This document shows positions 51,060 to 60,135 of a DNA stretch of 64,000 nucleotides, piece after piece. The translations under genes and the position numbers were made by a program. The notes under the pieces are model-generated. The model had not been told where the DNA came from. It saw only the letters and a program-made list of their open reading frames with translations, and ran no database searches. This stretch comes from Hydrocarboniphaga sp965279055 (GTDB taxonomy: Bacteria > Pseudomonadota > Gammaproteobacteria > Nevskiales > Nevskiaceae). Every line of letters starts with the position of its first letter. Position 1 is the stretch's first letter. The stretch spans positions 1,054,001 through 1,118,000 of the forward strand of contig NZ_OZ257125.1 of assembly GCF_965279055.1 (NCBI RefSeq), in the 5' to 3' direction.

Positions 51060-51810
51060 GACGACCGCCCGCGACACCTCGCTGATCCGCGCGCAGGGCG
51101 TCGAAAAGCGCTATCCCAACGGCACGCATGCGCTCAAGGGCGTGGACCTGAAAGTCGCGCGCGGCGAAGTGGTCTGCATCATCGGCCCCAGCGGCTCGGG
51201 CAAATCGACGCTGCTGCGCACGCTCAATGCGATGGAGACCATCACCGGCGGCGAAGTCGTCGTCGACGGCGTGCCGGTGCACGATCGCAAGACCGATCTG
51301 AACCGGCTGCGCACGCATGTCGGCATGGTGTTCCAGCAATTCAACCTGTTTCCGCATAAAACCGCGGTCGAGAACGTGATGCTGGCGCCGATGAAAGTGC
51401 TGAAGCTGACCGAAGCCGATGCGCGTATACGTGCGGAGAAACTGCTGGCGAAAGTCGGCCTGGCCGACAAGGCCAATGTGCATCCCGGGCAGCTTTCGGG
51501 CGGCCAGCAGCAGCGCGTCGCGATCGCGCGCGCGCTGGCGATGCAGCCGACGATCATGCTGTTCGACGAGCCCACCAGCGCGCTCGATCCGGAAATGGTC
51601 GGCGAGGTGCTGGAGGTGATGAAGACGCTGGCGCGCGAAGGCATGACCATGTGCGTGGTCACGCACGAAATGGGTTTTGCGCGCGCGGTGGCGAACCGCG
51701 TGATCTTCATGGACGCCGGCCAGATCCAGTACCAGAACGCCCCGCAGGCGTTTTTCGAGGCGCCGGATAACGAGCGCTTGAAGCTGTTTCTGGGGCAGGT
51801 GTTGAAGTAG
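51052..51810 (+). CDS. polar amino-acid ABC transporter, ATP-binding protein
   Basis: This 252-residue ABC ATPase has Walker A GPSGSGKST, Q-loop VFQQFNLFPHKTAVENV, signature LSGGQQQRVAIARALA, Walker B IMLFDEPTSALDPEMV and switch His in VVTHEMGFA. This is the GlnQ/HisP-type pattern. With the two genes upstream it completes an import system for a polar amino acid. A family B repeat follows the stop. Confidence 0.95.
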   Translation: MTETTARDTSLIRAQGVEKRYPNGTHALKGVDLKVARGEVVCIIGPSGSGKSTLLRTLNAMETITGGEVVVDGVPVHDRKTDLNRLRTHVGMVFQQFNLFPHKTAVENVMLAPMKVLKLTEADARIRAEKLLAKVGLADKANVHPGQLSGGQQQRVAIARALAMQPTIMLFDEPTSALDPEMVGEVLEVMKTLAREGMTMCVVTHEMGFARAVANRVIFMDAGQIQYQNAPQAFFEAPDNERLKLFLGQVLK

Positions 51811-51819
51811 CCACCGCAC

Positions 51820-51889
51820 CTGTAGGAGCGGATCCTATCCGCGACTGAGGCTTCGACGGCAGAGTCGCGGATAGGATCCGCTCCTACAG
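51820..51889. repeat. intergenic palindromic repeat, family B copy 6 (GATCCTATCC subtype)
   Basis: Arms CTGTAGGAGCGGATCCTATC and GATAGGATCCGCTCCTACAG are perfect complements. It lies between the convergent ABC ATPase and RDD genes. Confidence 0.9.
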
Positions 51890-51897
51890 CTGACGTG

Positions 51898-52425
<528 letters not shown>

Positions 52426-52427
52426 GC

Positions 52428-52700
52428 TCAGTGCTGGCTCTTCGACAGGAACAGCTCCGGCAGCCAGTCGCGTACCACGTTGGCGGCGCCCGCCTTGTAA
52501 GTCATGCGGATGTAGGCCGCGCTGCGCGCGGCGGCGCCGTCGAGCACGAACTGGATGTTGTTGAACGAGCAGCCGACGAACTGCGGCAGCTCGCCGCCGG
52601 CGTAGACCAGCGTGCAGCCCTCGAATGCGCAGTCCTCGAACAGGGTGCCGTCGAGCTTGACCTTGCTGCCCTTGAAGGTTTGTGCGGCGATTTTGCTCAT
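52428..52700 (-). CDS. small conserved-looking protein of unknown function (90 residues)
   Basis: The 90-residue product contains FKGSKVKLDGTLFEDCAFEGCTLVYAGG and PQFVGCSFNNIQFVLDGAA, alternating hydrophobic residues at every second or fifth position. The pattern resembles a pentapeptide-repeat edge. Two cysteine pairs (C-x-F-x-x-C) are spaced as in a repeat. A C-terminal helix follows. The stop is two bases before the RDD start, supporting a real gene. Function unknown; it might cover or regulate the RDD partner. Confidence 0.65.
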   Translation of the reverse strand: MSKIAAQTFKGSKVKLDGTLFEDCAFEGCTLVYAGGELPQFVGCSFNNIQFVLDGAAARSAAYIRMTYKAGAANVVRDWLPELFLSKSQH

Positions 52701-52730
52701 CGTGTTCTGCGGTCGGCGGCGGTACTCATT

Positions 52731-52807
52731 TGGTGTCCCCGGCGGGAGTCGAACCTGCGACCTCGCCCTTAGGAGGGGCGCGCTCTATCCAGCTGAGCTA
52801 CGGAGAC
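52731..52807 (-). tRNA. tRNA-Arg (anticodon CCU)
   Basis: The complement of 52731-52807 reads as a full cloverleaf. The acceptor stem is GTCTCCG paired with CGGGGAC (one G-U), the D-arm is GCTCAGCTGGATAGAGC, the anticodon stem-loop is CGCCC-CTCCTAA-GGGCG, and the T-arm is GCAGGTTCGACTCCCGC. The CCA end is encoded. The anticodon CCU reads AGG arginine codons, rare in a GC-rich genome. A -10-like TAGAAT lies 8 bases upstream (complement of 52816-52821). Confidence 0.97.
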
Positions 52808-53037
52808 CTGGGTGCATTCTAAGTCCGCCGCGGTAATGGCGCGAATCCGGCGGGTACGTGATTTTGGCGCGTACCGTTTGTCTGCCCTTGGCGACTGGTG
52901 AGCCCAGCACCCGGCACGGCCGCGCCGGACGCTGGCAATCTCGCGCCAACATCGCTCGGCTTGTTGAGTGCCTGCAGCATGCTCGCTAGCATCCAGGCGG
53001 CAGGTCCGGTGCAAGTCGTACCACTTTGGGGAATCAG

Positions 53038-54891
53038 ATGCTGAAGTCGACTTACCTTGGCCTGCTGTTCGCATTCTCGCTGCTGGCCGGCTGTGGCGGC
53101 GGCGGGCCGAGCTTCGTCGACAACGACGATGACAGTGGCAGCGGCGGCGGCTCGACGACGACGGTATCGCGCGTGATCCTGCTGGCCAGCACCACGCAGC
53201 TGCCGTCGGCGGCGGACCAACCGGCCGAGGGCGTGACGCTGTCGGCGCAGGCGCTGGACGCTAGCGGCAACCTCATCAGCGCCTCGACCATCGGCTTTTC
53301 GATTCCGCCCGGCAGCGGCGCGCTGATCGTCGCCGCCGACGACGGCAGCGGCACGCGCACCGCGGCCTTGACCACGGCCGGTGATCCGACGCCGCGCAGC
53401 ATCACCGTCACCGCGAGTGCCTCGGGCATCAGCAGCACGCTCGACATCCAGGTCACCGGCACCGCGCTGACCTTGACCGGCCCGGATACCATCGGTTTCG
53501 GACAGACCGGCGAATACAGCGCCAAGCTGGTCGACTCCGCCGGCAACGGCATCGGCGGCAGCACCGTGGAGTTTGCCACCACGGCCGGCTCGATCACGCC
53601 CAATACGGCGATCACCGCCACTGGCACCGGCGTCGCCAAGGCCAGCCTCACCGGGTCCGCTTCCGGCGAGGTCAGTGTTCAGGCGCTGGGCTTGACCGCG
53701 AGCCATGCCGTGGCGATCTCCGCGGATCAGCTCACGATCGAGGCTCCGGCCTCTAGCGCCACGATCGCGTTGAACACCGCGCAGAGCGTCGCGGTGCAAT
53801 GGCTGCGCAACGGCTCGGCGGCCGAAACCGCTGGCGCCACGGTGGACCTGTCGGCGTCGCGCGGCACGCTGGCCAGCAGTACGCTGACGCTGGATGGAAC
53901 CGGCCGTGCCTCGACCACGATCAGCTCCACCAACGCGGGCGGTGCGGTCATCGTCGCCAGCAGCCAGCAACTGGGCAAACCCTCGGCATCGGTGCCGCTG
54001 GAGTTCGTCGCCACCACGGCGGCGACGATCAACGTTCAGGCCTCGCCGGCGACGCTGCCGGTGAGCACCACCAGCGTGGTCACCGCCATCGTGCGCGATC
54101 CGACCGGCAATCTGGTCAAGGGCAAACAGGTCGACTTCAAGCTCACCGACATTTCCGGTGGCACGCTGTCGGCGCCCAATGCGACCACCGACAGCCAGGG
54201 CAAGGCCTCGGTGACTTACGCGGCGTCCAATGTGTCGTCCGCCGACAAGGGCGTGCGCGTCGACGCTACCGTGCACGACACGACGTCGGTGACCGGCTTC
54301 GCCAGCTTCACCGTCGGTGGCCAGGCGCTGCGCATCACGCTCGGCACCGGCAACGAGATCCAGGAGCCGAATTCGACGACTTACGACCAGCCTTATTCGG
54401 TGATCGTCACCGACTCCTCCGGCAACCCGGTGACGGGCGCGACGTTCCGCCTGAGCGTGCTGCCGACGCGCTATCGCAAAGGCTATCGCCAGACGGTCGA
54501 CACCGATGACGACGGTACCCCCGATGCATGGGGCTACGTGGTCACCGCGACCTGCGGAAACGAGGACGTGGATTACGACGGCGTCAAGGACACCGGCGAA
54601 GACTTCAACAACAACGGGATCCTCGACCCCGGCAATGTCGCCTCGACGCCGACGACGGTGGCGCTCGACGCCAACGGTGCCGGCGAATTCCTGGTCCGTT
54701 ATCCCCAGGACCGCGCGGACTGGGGCGAAGTTGAATTGCGTGGCGTCGCCTCCGTCGCCGGCACCGAGACGACAGCTCGCGCGGTGTTCTGGCTCAACAT
54801 CTCGGCTGACGACGTCAGCGATCTGAAGGTCTCTCCGCCGGGCGCCATTAGTCCGTATGGCGTTGGCACGAGTTGCTCCGATCCGAACTGA
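53038..54891 (+). CDS. lipoprotein with Big1-type Ig-like repeats
   Basis: The product is about 617 residues from the ATG at 53038, with GGGGAA upstream. The lipobox is LLAGC, followed by Gly/Asp/Ser-rich residues. Four to five Ig-like Big1/invasin-type repeats of about 90 residues follow (TVTASASGISSTLDIQVTG; NVQASPATLPVSTTSVVTAIVRD; KQVDFKLTD). Toward the C-terminus DTDDDGTPD and DVDYDGVKDTGEDFNNNGILDPG resemble calcium-binding thrombospondin type 3 or EF-hand loops. Such proteins are outer-membrane or surface structural or adhesive proteins. It is encoded 230 bases from the divergent tRNA gene; a very long antisense frame on the other strand is an artefact of its codon bias. Confidence 0.85.
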   Translation: MLKSTYLGLLFAFSLLAGCGGGGPSFVDNDDDSGSGGGSTTTVSRVILLASTTQLPSAADQPAEGVTLSAQALDASGNLISASTIGFSIPPGSGALIVAADDGSGTRTAALTTAGDPTPRSITVTASASGISSTLDIQVTGTALTLTGPDTIGFGQTGEYSAKLVDSAGNGIGGSTVEFATTAGSITPNTAITATGTGVAKASLTGSASGEVSVQALGLTASHAVAISADQLTIEAPASSATIALNTAQSVAVQWLRNGSAAETAGATVDLSASRGTLASSTLTLDGTGRASTTISSTNAGGAVIVASSQQLGKPSASVPLEFVATTAATINVQASPATLPVSTTSVVTAIVRDPTGNLVKGKQVDFKLTDISGGTLSAPNATTDSQGKASVTYAASNVSSADKGVRVDATVHDTTSVTGFASFTVGGQALRITLGTGNEIQEPNSTTYDQPYSVIVTDSSGNPVTGATFRLSVLPTRYRKGYRQTVDTDDDGTPDAWGYVVTATCGNEDVDYDGVKDTGEDFNNNGILDPGNVASTPTTVALDANGAGEFLVRYPQDRADWGEVELRGVASVAGTETTARAVFWLNISADDVSDLKVSPPGAISPYGVGTSCSDPN

Positions 54892-54966
54892 CGGGCCGGG
54901 ATTCCCTTCAGGCGGTGCCGTCGTCGCTCTGTGATACTCGCGGTTTAAATCGCAACGGAGCTGCAC

Positions 54967-56082
54967 ATGCTCATCGGCACGCCCAAAGAAATCAAAGTTC
55001 ACGAGTACCGCGTCGGTCTGACACCGGCGGGCGTGAAGGAACTCAAGGCGCACGGCCATCAGGTGCTGATCCAGGCTGGCGCTGGCGCCGGCATCGGCCT
55101 GTATGACGAGGCCTATGTCGCCGCCGGCGCCGAGATCGTCGGCACCGCGCAGGAAATCTTTGCGCGCGCCGAGATGGTGATCAAGGTCAAGGAGCCGCAG
55201 CCGATCGAGTGCGCGATGCTGCGCCCGGGCCAGGTGCTCTACACCTACCTGCATCTGGCGCCGGATCCGGACCAGACGCTGGCGCTGATCGCCTCGGGCT
55301 GCGTCGCGATCGCCTATGAAACCGTCACCGATGCGCGCGGCGGCCTGCCGCTGCTGGCGCCGATGTCCGAGGTCGCCGGCCGCATGTCGATCCAAGCCGG
55401 CGCGCATGCGATGGAGAAAGCCCAGGGCGGCAACGGCGTGCTGCTCGGCGGCGTGCCCGGCGTGGCGCCGGCCGAAGTGCTGGTGATCGGCGGCGGCGTG
55501 GTCGGCTACAACGCCGCGCGCATCGCCGTCGGCATGGGCGCGCACGTAACCATTCTGGATCGCTCCCTGCCACGGCTGAATTATCTGGATTCGCTATTCG
55601 ACGGCCGCTTGAACACGATCTATTCCACCGTCGATGCGCTCGAGTACTACACCGCGCAGGCGGATCTGGTGATCGGCGCCGTGCTGGTGCCCGGTGCCGC
55701 GGCGCCGAAGCTGGTCACGCGGGCGCATCTGCGCGCGATGAAGCCCGGCGCGGTGGTCGTCGATGTCGCCATCGACCAGGGTGGCTGCTTCGAGACCTCG
55801 CGCGCGACCACGCACCAGAACCCGACCTACGTCGAGGAAGGCGTGGTGCATTACTGCGTCGCCAACATGCCGGGCGGCGTGGCCCGCACCTCGACCTTCG
55901 CACTGACCAACGCGACGATGCCGTTCGCCGTCGCGCTGGCCGACAAGGGCTACAGACAAGCGATGCTCGACGACGCGCACCTGCGCGAAGGCCTCAACGT
56001 GCATGCCGGCAAGGTGACGTACAAGGCGGTGGCCGATGCGCTGCAGCTGCCGTATCAGCCGGTGATGGACGCGCTGGGCTAG
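54967..56082 (+). CDS. ald: alanine dehydrogenase
   Basis: This 371-residue cytosolic enzyme interconverts L-alanine and pyruvate plus ammonia with NAD+. N-terminal GTPKEIKVHEYRVGLTPAG, active-site lysine in VIKVKEPQ, His in YTYLHLAPD, and the nucleotide motif VLVIGGGVVGYNAARIAVGMGA are all present, followed by VVVDVAIDQGGCFETSRATTH. GGAG is seven bases ahead of the ATG. It stands alone, between a Big1 lipoprotein gene and a repeat, with no regulator beside it. Confidence 0.95.
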   Translation: MLIGTPKEIKVHEYRVGLTPAGVKELKAHGHQVLIQAGAGAGIGLYDEAYVAAGAEIVGTAQEIFARAEMVIKVKEPQPIECAMLRPGQVLYTYLHLAPDPDQTLALIASGCVAIAYETVTDARGGLPLLAPMSEVAGRMSIQAGAHAMEKAQGGNGVLLGGVPGVAPAEVLVIGGGVVGYNAARIAVGMGAHVTILDRSLPRLNYLDSLFDGRLNTIYSTVDALEYYTAQADLVIGAVLVPGAAAPKLVTRAHLRAMKPGAVVVDVAIDQGGCFETSRATTHQNPTYVEEGVVHYCVANMPGGVARTSTFALTNATMPFAVALADKGYRQAMLDDAHLREGLNVHAGKVTYKAVADALQLPYQPVMDALG

Positions 56083-56091
56083 AGATAGCGT

Positions 56092-56171
56092 GTCATTCCC
56101 GCGCAGGCGGGAATCCAGAAGCGGCTAGAGAGGCTCTATCCGCAGTGGATTCCCGCCTTCGCGGGAATGAC
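56092..56171. repeat. intergenic palindromic repeat, family D
   Basis: Arms GTCATTCCCGCGCAGGCGGG and CCCGCCTTCGCGGGAATGAC flank a variable centre of about 40 bases, with GAATCC/GGATTC extending the stem. This GTCATTCCCGC type is widespread in proteobacterial intergenic DNA. It separates the convergent ald and aguB genes. Confidence 0.88.
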
Positions 56172-56181
56172 AGCAGAAAGC

Positions 56182-57075
56182 TCAGTCGCGAAACCGCTTC
56201 GTCAGATCGCCGTAAGCGTCGATGCGCCGGTCGCGCAAAAACGGCCACCAGCGGCGCACGTTTTCCGAGCGGGCGAGGTCGATGTCGACGACCAGGACTT
56301 CGCCGTTTTCACTGCCCGCCTGCGCTAAAAACTCGCCCTGCGGGCCGACAGCGAAGCTCGATCCCCAGAACTGCGCGCCTTTCAGCGTGCCGGTCGGATC
56401 GGGCTCCAGGCCGGTGCGATTGGCCACACACACCGGCAGGCCGTTGGCGACCGCGTGCGAGCGCTGGATCGTGATCCAGGCGTCGCGCTGGCGCGTTTTC
56501 TCCTCGGCCGTGTCTTCCGGGTTCCAGCCGATCGCGGTCGGATAGAACAGCAGGTCGGCGCCGGCCAGCGCCATCAGCCTCGCGGCTTCTGGGTACCACT
56601 GGTCCCAGCACACCAGCACGCCGAGCTTGCCGAGGCTGGTCTGGATCGGCTGAAAGCCGAGGTCACCCGGCGTGAAGTAGAACTTTTCGTAGTAGCCCGG
56701 ATCGTCCGGGATATGCATCTTGCGGTACTTGCCGGCGATCGTGCCGTCGCGCTCCAGCACCACCGCGGTGTTGTGATAAAGCCCTGGCGCGCGACGCTCG
56801 AACAACGAGCTGACGATGACGATGTCCAGCTCTTTTGCTAGGGCTCCGAGGGTTTCGGTCGACGGCCCCGGAATGGCTTCCGCCAGATCGAAAAGATCGG
56901 TGGATTCGTGCTGGCAGAAGTACAGGCCGGTATGCAGCTCCTGCAGCAGCACCAGCTGGGCGCCGCGTGCGACGGCGTCGCGAATGCCGGCGGTGGAGAC
57001 GGCGAGATTGTGTTCGCGGTCGTCCGTGCAGCTTTGCTGCACGATGCCGACGCGCAAGGTCTTGCTGCGGCTCAT
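56182..57075 (-). CDS. aguB: N-carbamoylputrescine amidase
   Basis: This 297-residue nitrilase-family enzyme turns N-carbamoylputrescine into putrescine, CO2 and ammonia. The catalytic triad is Glu in LVLLQELHTGLYF, Lys in GKYRKMHIPDDPGYYEKFYFTPGD, and Cys in GVLVCWDQWYPEAARLMAL. The segment GFQPIQTSLGKLGVLVCWDQWYPE is characteristic. It is downstream of aguA by 27 bases, so the two form the agmatine-to-putrescine operon. Confidence 0.95.
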   Translation of the reverse strand: MSRSKTLRVGIVQQSCTDDREHNLAVSTAGIRDAVARGAQLVLLQELHTGLYFCQHESTDLFDLAEAIPGPSTETLGALAKELDIVIVSSLFERRAPGLYHNTAVVLERDGTIAGKYRKMHIPDDPGYYEKFYFTPGDLGFQPIQTSLGKLGVLVCWDQWYPEAARLMALAGADLLFYPTAIGWNPEDTAEEKTRQRDAWITIQRSHAVANGLPVCVANRTGLEPDPTGTLKGAQFWGSSFAVGPQGEFLAQAGSENGEVLVVDIDLARSENVRRWWPFLRDRRIDAYGDLTKRFRD

Positions 57076-57102
57076 CGTAAATCTCCTGCTTTCAAGGCTC
57101 TT

Positions 57103-58146
57103 TCAGGCAGCGCGGGTCGAGCTCGGCGGTGCCGACGGGATCTGCATGGTGACGCAATGCAGGCTGCCGTATTGCTGAATCAGCGCGCGGCAGTCGATGC
57201 CGATGACCTCGCGGTCTTCGAACACTTCGCGCAGTTTTTCCAGCGCCGGTTCGTCGTTGACGTCGCCGTAGATCGGCACCAGCACGCAGTTGTTCATGAT
57301 CAGGAAGTTGGCGTAGCCGGCGGGCAGGCGGCGACCGTCTTCGTCGAAGATCGCGCCCGGCAGCGGCAGCGACACCAGGTCGTAAGGGCTGCCGTCGCGC
57401 GTGCGGAATTCGGCGAGTTCCGCGGCCATTGCCTGCAGGTCGGCGTAGTGCTCGTCGGCTGCGTCGTCGCAGCCCTGGTAGGCGATGGTGTGCGCGTCGC
57501 AGAAGCGCGCGATCGTGTCGACATGGCCGTCGGTGTCGTCGCCGAGCAGATCACCGTGCTTGAGCCACAGCACGCGTTCGACGCCGAATTCGCGCTTCAG
57601 CGTGTCTTCGATCTGCTCGCGGCTCAGATGGGGATTGCGCGTCGGCGCGAGCAGGCAGCGCTCGGTGGTCAGCAAGGTGCCGCTGCCATCGACTTCGATG
57701 GCGCCGCCTTCGAGCACGAAATCCAGCGACTCGATCGGCGCGCTCCAGGCGCCCAGCTCGGCCAGGCGCCGTGTCAGCTGGGTGTCCTGCTCGGCCGAGA
57801 ACTTGCCGCCCCAGCCGTTGAACACGAAGTCCAGATGCACCAGGCGGCCGTCGCGGATCACCGTGATCGGGCCGTGGTCGCGCGCCCAGACGTCGTCGCT
57901 GTCGACGCGATACACGCGCAGCCGAGCGGCCGTCGCACCGGCCTGGATCAGCCGGCTGCGCAGCGCGGCCGGGTCCAGACCGTAGTTGATATGGACTTCT
58001 TCGTGCTTCGAGATCGCGACCGCGATGTCGACGAAGTTGGCCTCGACGGCATCGAAATGGCGCGCGAAATCGCCCTCGGCACGCGGCCAGGTCAGCATCA
58101 CGGCGGATTGGGGTGCCCATTCGGGCGGCAGATAAGTACGGGTCAT
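57103..58146 (-). CDS. aguA: agmatine deiminase
   Basis: This 347-residue guanidino-group modifying enzyme converts agmatine to N-carbamoylputrescine and ammonia. N-terminal PPEWAPQSAVMLTWPRAEGDF, the WARDHGPITV motif, FVLEGGAIEVDGSGTLLTTERCLL, DTDGHVDTIARF, and the catalytic Cys in QYGSLHCVTMQIP near the C-terminus are all family markers. It heads the operon with aguB. The upstream gap holds a family C repeat. Confidence 0.95.
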   Translation of the reverse strand: MTRTYLPPEWAPQSAVMLTWPRAEGDFARHFDAVEANFVDIAVAISKHEEVHINYGLDPAALRSRLIQAGATAARLRVYRVDSDDVWARDHGPITVIRDGRLVHLDFVFNGWGGKFSAEQDTQLTRRLAELGAWSAPIESLDFVLEGGAIEVDGSGTLLTTERCLLAPTRNPHLSREQIEDTLKREFGVERVLWLKHGDLLGDDTDGHVDTIARFCDAHTIAYQGCDDAADEHYADLQAMAAELAEFRTRDGSPYDLVSLPLPGAIFDEDGRRLPAGYANFLIMNNCVLVPIYGDVNDEPALEKLREVFEDREVIGIDCRALIQQYGSLHCVTMQIPSAPPSSTRAA

Positions 58147-58229
58147 CGCGGTCTTTGGGGTGCAGACGGGCGGCCGGGGGCGCAGACCTTACACCGAGTC
58201 GGTGAAGCTTGCGCGTCGGGGGCTTTTGT

Positions 58230-58348
58230 CCTCTCTCCCGCGTGCGGGAGAGAGTCCCCGCGCAGCGGGGGAGAGAGGGCTGGTGCAGCGAATAAAAAGC
58301 CCCTCTCCCGGCGCTGGCGCGCCACCCTCTCCCGCACGCGGGAGAGGG
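58230..58348. repeat. intergenic palindromic repeat, family C copy 4
   Basis: The ends are CCTCTCTCCCGCGTGCGGG and CCCGCACGCGGGAGAGGG, with inner arms GAGTCCCCGCGCAGCGGGG and CCCCTCTCCCGGCGCTGGCG. It lies between the small secreted protein gene and aguA, both on the minus strand, and is very close in sequence to copy 2. Confidence 0.88.
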
Positions 58349-58357
58349 AAAATCCAG

Positions 58358-58687
58358 CTACGGCGTCGTCAAATCTTCCCGATGCGCCACCGGTGTCGGC
58401 GCGTCTGGCCGGACCGCGTCGACCACGTGCTGGTTCTCGAAGAACACCGAGAAGGTTTCGTAGTCCCAGCGCGTGATCGGCGGGTGCTTCGGCGAGTCGC
58501 CGCCAACCGCCGGATGCCGAACCCTGGGCGCGCCGAACTCGCGGCTGACCGCAGCCATGCTGCTGCCCTTGGCCGGCAGCACGGTGTCGCTGGCCGCACC
58601 CGCGTCTGGCGGCAGCGCGAGCACGTCGGCGTGAGCGCAGGGCAGGCTGGCGGCGAACAGCGCGGCGGCGAGCAGGGCTTTGATCAT
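58358..58687 (-). CDS. small exported protein of unknown function
   Basis: This 109-residue protein has a signal peptide (MIKALLAAALFAASLPCAHA-DV). The mature segment AKGSSMAAVSREFGAPRVRHPAVGGDSPKHPPITRWDYETFSVFFENQHVVDAV carries the pattern M-x-x-V-x-x-x-F-G-x-P and P-P-I-T-R-W-D-Y. I recall this pattern from short uncharacterised gammaproteobacterial periplasmic proteins. No catalytic residues are obvious; it may bind a partner as a BamE/SmpA-like domain does. It is oriented away from lolC. Confidence 0.75.
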   Translation of the reverse strand: MIKALLAAALFAASLPCAHADVLALPPDAGAASDTVLPAKGSSMAAVSREFGAPRVRHPAVGGDSPKHPPITRWDYETFSVFFENQHVVDAVRPDAPTPVAHREDLTTP

Positions 58688-58887
58688 GGCGGCGGCCGGA
58701 GTGCGGGAGACGCGGCGACTATAGCAATGGCGCTGTCCGCCACCGCGCCGGTTCGCCGCCCGGAGGCGGATGCGCGACCAGCGGCGTGCGGCTTCGGCCC
58801 TCTTCCCGCCGGGTGAGGGTGATGGGTACGCCAGCCAACGGCCACAAAGACCGCCAGGCACTGGCCTTTATGGTGTAATCAGCAGCT

Positions 58888-60135
58888 ATGCGCCATCCCT
58901 ACGAACTGTTCGCCGGCTTGCGTTACACGCGGGCCAAGCGACGCAATCACTTCATCTCCTTCATTTCGCTGGCGTCGATGCTCGGCATCGGCATCGGCGT
59001 GACCGCGCTGATCACGGTGTTGTCCGTGATGAACGGCTTCGAGCGCGAGTTGCGCACGCGCATCCTCGGCATGGCCAGCCACGCGACGATCAGCGCGTAC
59101 CAGGGCTCGCTGCAGGACTGGCCCGGCGTCGCCAGCGCGGCGATGGCCGACAAGGAGGTCGAGGCGGTTGCGCCGTATGTGGAAGGCGAGGGCATGCTGC
59201 GGCTGGATTCCGGTCTGTCCGGCACCTTGCTGCGCGGCATCGTGCCGGAGGAGGAGGCCAAGGTCTCCGAAATCGGCACGCACATGAAAGTCGGTGAACT
59301 GACGGATCTGAAGGCCGGCGAGTTCAAAATCGTTCTCGGCTCGGAACTGGCCGAGACACTGGGCGTGATCGTCGGCGACAAGGTCGATCTGATGATCCCG
59401 GTCGCCAGCGTGACGCCGGCCGGCGTGCTGCCGCGCTTCCGGCGCTTTCAGGTCGCCGGTATTTTCCGCATCGGCATGTACGAGTTCGATCGCGGCCTGG
59501 TGCTGATCCACATGGCCGACGCGCAGTCGCTGTATCGCATGGGCGATGGCGTCACCGGCGTGCGGCTCAAGCTGCATGACCTGTTCCGCGCGCCGGCGGT
59601 CGCACGCGATCTGGCCTCAAGTCTGCCGGGCACGTTCTACGTGCAGGACTGGACGCGCAGCCACGCGAACTTCTTCCAGGCGGTGGCGACCGAGAAAATG
59701 GTGATGTTCATCATCCTGTCGCTGATCGTCGGCGTCGCCGCGTTCAACATCGTCTCGACGCTGGTCATGGTGGTGCAGGACAAGCAGTCGGACATCGCGA
59801 TCCTGCGCACGCTCGGCGCGACGCCGCGCTCGATCATGGCGATCTTCATGGTGCAGGGCTCGATCATCGGCATCGTCGGCACCCTGTTCGGTGTGATCGG
59901 TGGCGTGCTGCTGGCGTCGAACGTCGAGACGCTGGTGCCGATCCTGCAGGCGCTGACCGGGCATCAGTTCCTGTCGCCCGACGTCTACTACATCAGCGAC
60001 CTTCCGTCCGAATTGAAGTCGTCCGACGTGATCCGCATCAGCATTCTGTCGCTGGCGCTTGGGTTACTGTCGACGCTGTATCCCGCCTGGCGCGCGTCAC
60101 GCGTGCAGCCGGCGGAGGCGCTCCGTTATGAGTGA
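58888..60135 (+). CDS. lolC: lipoprotein-releasing ABC transporter permease (LolC/LolE family)
   Basis: This 415-residue inner-membrane protein with four helices extracts outer-membrane lipoproteins for transfer to LolA. The N-terminus YELFAGLRYTRAKRRNHFISFISLASMLGIGIGVTALI is typical. The large periplasmic domain (about residues 50-265) and FtsX-type helices ending SRVQPAEALRYE follow. It overlaps lolD by eight bases. Only one permease gene is present, not the lolC-lolD-lolE trio, which suggests either a homodimeric (LolF-like) transporter or a second permease elsewhere. Confidence 0.92.
   Translation: MRHPYELFAGLRYTRAKRRNHFISFISLASMLGIGIGVTALITVLSVMNGFERELRTRILGMASHATISAYQGSLQDWPGVASAAMADKEVEAVAPYVEGEGMLRLDSGLSGTLLRGIVPEEEAKVSEIGTHMKVGELTDLKAGEFKIVLGSELAETLGVIVGDKVDLMIPVASVTPAGVLPRFRRFQVAGIFRIGMYEFDRGLVLIHMADAQSLYRMGDGVTGVRLKLHDLFRAPAVARDLASSLPGTFYVQDWTRSHANFFQAVATEKMVMFIILSLIVGVAAFNIVSTLVMVVQDKQSDIAILRTLGATPRSIMAIFMVQGSIIGIVGTLFGVIGGVLLASNVETLVPILQALTGHQFLSPDVYYISDLPSELKSSDVIRISILSLALGLLSTLYPAWRASRVQPAEALRYE

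Noticed and set aside
52731..52807. tRNA-Arg as an integration site of a genomic island
   Set aside because: There is no integrase nearby and no duplicated tRNA 3' end was noticed, and the flanking genes look like ordinary chromosome.
52819..55545. A 908-codon open frame on the minus strand opposite the Big1 lipoprotein and ald genes
   Set aside because: Its translation is Arg/His/Gly/Asp-rich nonsense without motifs. It mirrors the third-position bias of two clear plus-strand genes, one with a lipobox and Ig repeats and the other a typical alanine dehydrogenase.
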